A stretch of DNA of 15,411 nt from Nitrospira defluvii (GTDB lineage: Bacteria; Nitrospirota; Nitrospiria; Nitrospirales; Nitrospiraceae). Positions 14,852-15,411 of the stretch are shown here, one piece after another. The DNA lies in NCBI GenBank assembly GCA_016199015.1, contig JACQHN010000114.1:1-15411 (forward strand), read 5' to 3'. A model generated the notes under the pieces. It was not told where the DNA came from, did not search any database, and saw only the letters and a program-made list of their open reading frames with translations. The stretch's first letter is position 1; each line of letters begins with the position of its first letter. A program made the translations under genes and the position numbers.

Positions 14852-15411
14852 TCAGGACTTCTCCGCTTCCACTGGGTAGCCCATGCCTCGGTACTCCCGC
14901 AGTTTGTTCCGCAGGGTGCGAATGCTGATTCCCAACTCTTTGGCTGCATGCGTGCGGTTTTCTTTCACCCTCGCCAAAGTCTTAAAAATGAGATCCCGTT
15001 CCATTTCCCACAATGATCCGTGCGCTGAAGGCGGGAGTGTCGACTCGACAGATTCCGTCTCCCGCACCAAGATCGTGCCATCGCCCGGTAACAGGTGATC
15101 CACATCCACAGCGGCGCCGCCGGCCACCAAGATGGCGCGTTCCATCACGTTCTCCAGTTCGCGGACATTCCCCTTCCATGCACGGCATTGCAGATCCGCC
15201 ACGGCGCGCTCGGACAATGTCGGTATCGTGAGACCGTTGCGTTGCGCGGAGGCACGAAGAAAGTGTCTGGCCAGGAGCGGAACATCGCCGGGCCGTTCAC
15301 GGAGCGGAGGCACGGTGACCGGAAACACATTCAAGCGATAGAACAGATCCTCACGAAATCGCCCCTGGGTCACTTCATGATAGAGCGAGCGATTGGTCGT
15401 GGCGATGACCC
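14852..15411 (-). CDS. Sigma-54-dependent activator, NtrC/FleR/FlrC family (C-terminal part, cut by window edge)
   Basis: The last 185 residues are visible; the start lies beyond the right edge. The sequence opens within the AAA+ domain at 'VIATTNRSLYHEVTQGRFREDLFYRLNVFPV', the region after the GAFTGA loop carrying the arginine finger, followed by 'PPLRERPGDVPLLARHFL' and 'WKGNVRELENVMERAILV', all typical of bacterial enhancer-binding proteins. A linker leads to a Fis-type helix-turn-helix 'NRTHAAKELGISIRTLRNKLREY' near the C-terminus. The family couples ATP hydrolysis to open-complex formation by sigma-54 RNA polymerase. Next to flgB, and with sigma-54-like promoters before all three units, it is probably the flagellar class-III activator (FleR/FlrC/FlgR role); whether it has a receiver domain cannot be seen. 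Confidence 0.93.
   Translation of the reverse strand, partial: VIATTNRSLYHEVTQGRFREDLFYRLNVFPVTVPPLRERPGDVPLLARHFLRASAQRNGLTIPTLSERAVADLQCRAWKGNVRELENVMERAILVAGGAAVDVDHLLPGDGTILVRETESVESTLPPSAHGSLWEMERDLIFKTLARVKENRTHAAKELGISIRTLRNKLREYRGMGYPVEAEKS

Noticed and set aside
1..15411. Mobile elements, CRISPR arrays, tRNA or rRNA genes
   Set aside because: I looked for transposase-like proteins, regularly spaced repeats and RNA-gene signatures and saw none; the window is filled by collinear flagellar genes.

Overview
The window is one contiguous block of flagellar biosynthesis genes, all on the minus strand, so transcription runs from the right edge to the left edge. Eighteen flagellar proteins are recognisable, plus the C-terminal part of a sigma-54-dependent transcriptional activator at the right edge. 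The DNA looks GC-rich. The set (rod, MS-ring, C-ring, export gate, export ATPase, hook) and its order suggest a Gram-negative bacterium with a polar-type flagellar regulon. A Nitrospira-like organism (Nitrospirota) is my best guess, but this rests on gene order and remembered style, not on a search.

Reading in the direction of transcription: (1) 15411-14852, the end of an NtrC/FleR/FlrC-type activator. (2) 14677-7397, a long tightly packed unit flgB-flgC-fliE-fliF-fliG-[REC]fliH-fliI-fliJ-motE-like, making the proximal rod, MS-ring, switch and export ATPase complex. A small hairpin with a short T-run ends it. (3) 7198-4014, fliK-flgD-flgE, making the hook, its cap and its length ruler. A strong 13-bp-stem hairpin ends it. 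(4) 3677-1, fliL-fliM-fliN-fliO-fliP-fliQ-fliR (fliR cut by the left edge), making the C-ring and the membrane export gate.

Each of the three structural units is preceded by a sequence matching the -24/-12 sigma-54 promoter, about 30-37 bases from the predicted transcript start to the first start codon. Together with the sigma-54 activator gene just upstream, this suggests a single regulatory circuit switching on basal body, hook and export genes.

The most unusual gene is fliH. Its product begins with a complete CheY/NtrC-type receiver domain, with all phosphorylation residues present, fused to a full FliH. This could tie the flagellar export ATPase directly to a two-component signal. Secondary points are a FlgD reduced to its N-terminal domain, a possible 55-residue ORF between the activator and flgB that overlaps a promoter, and several hairpins at unit boundaries.
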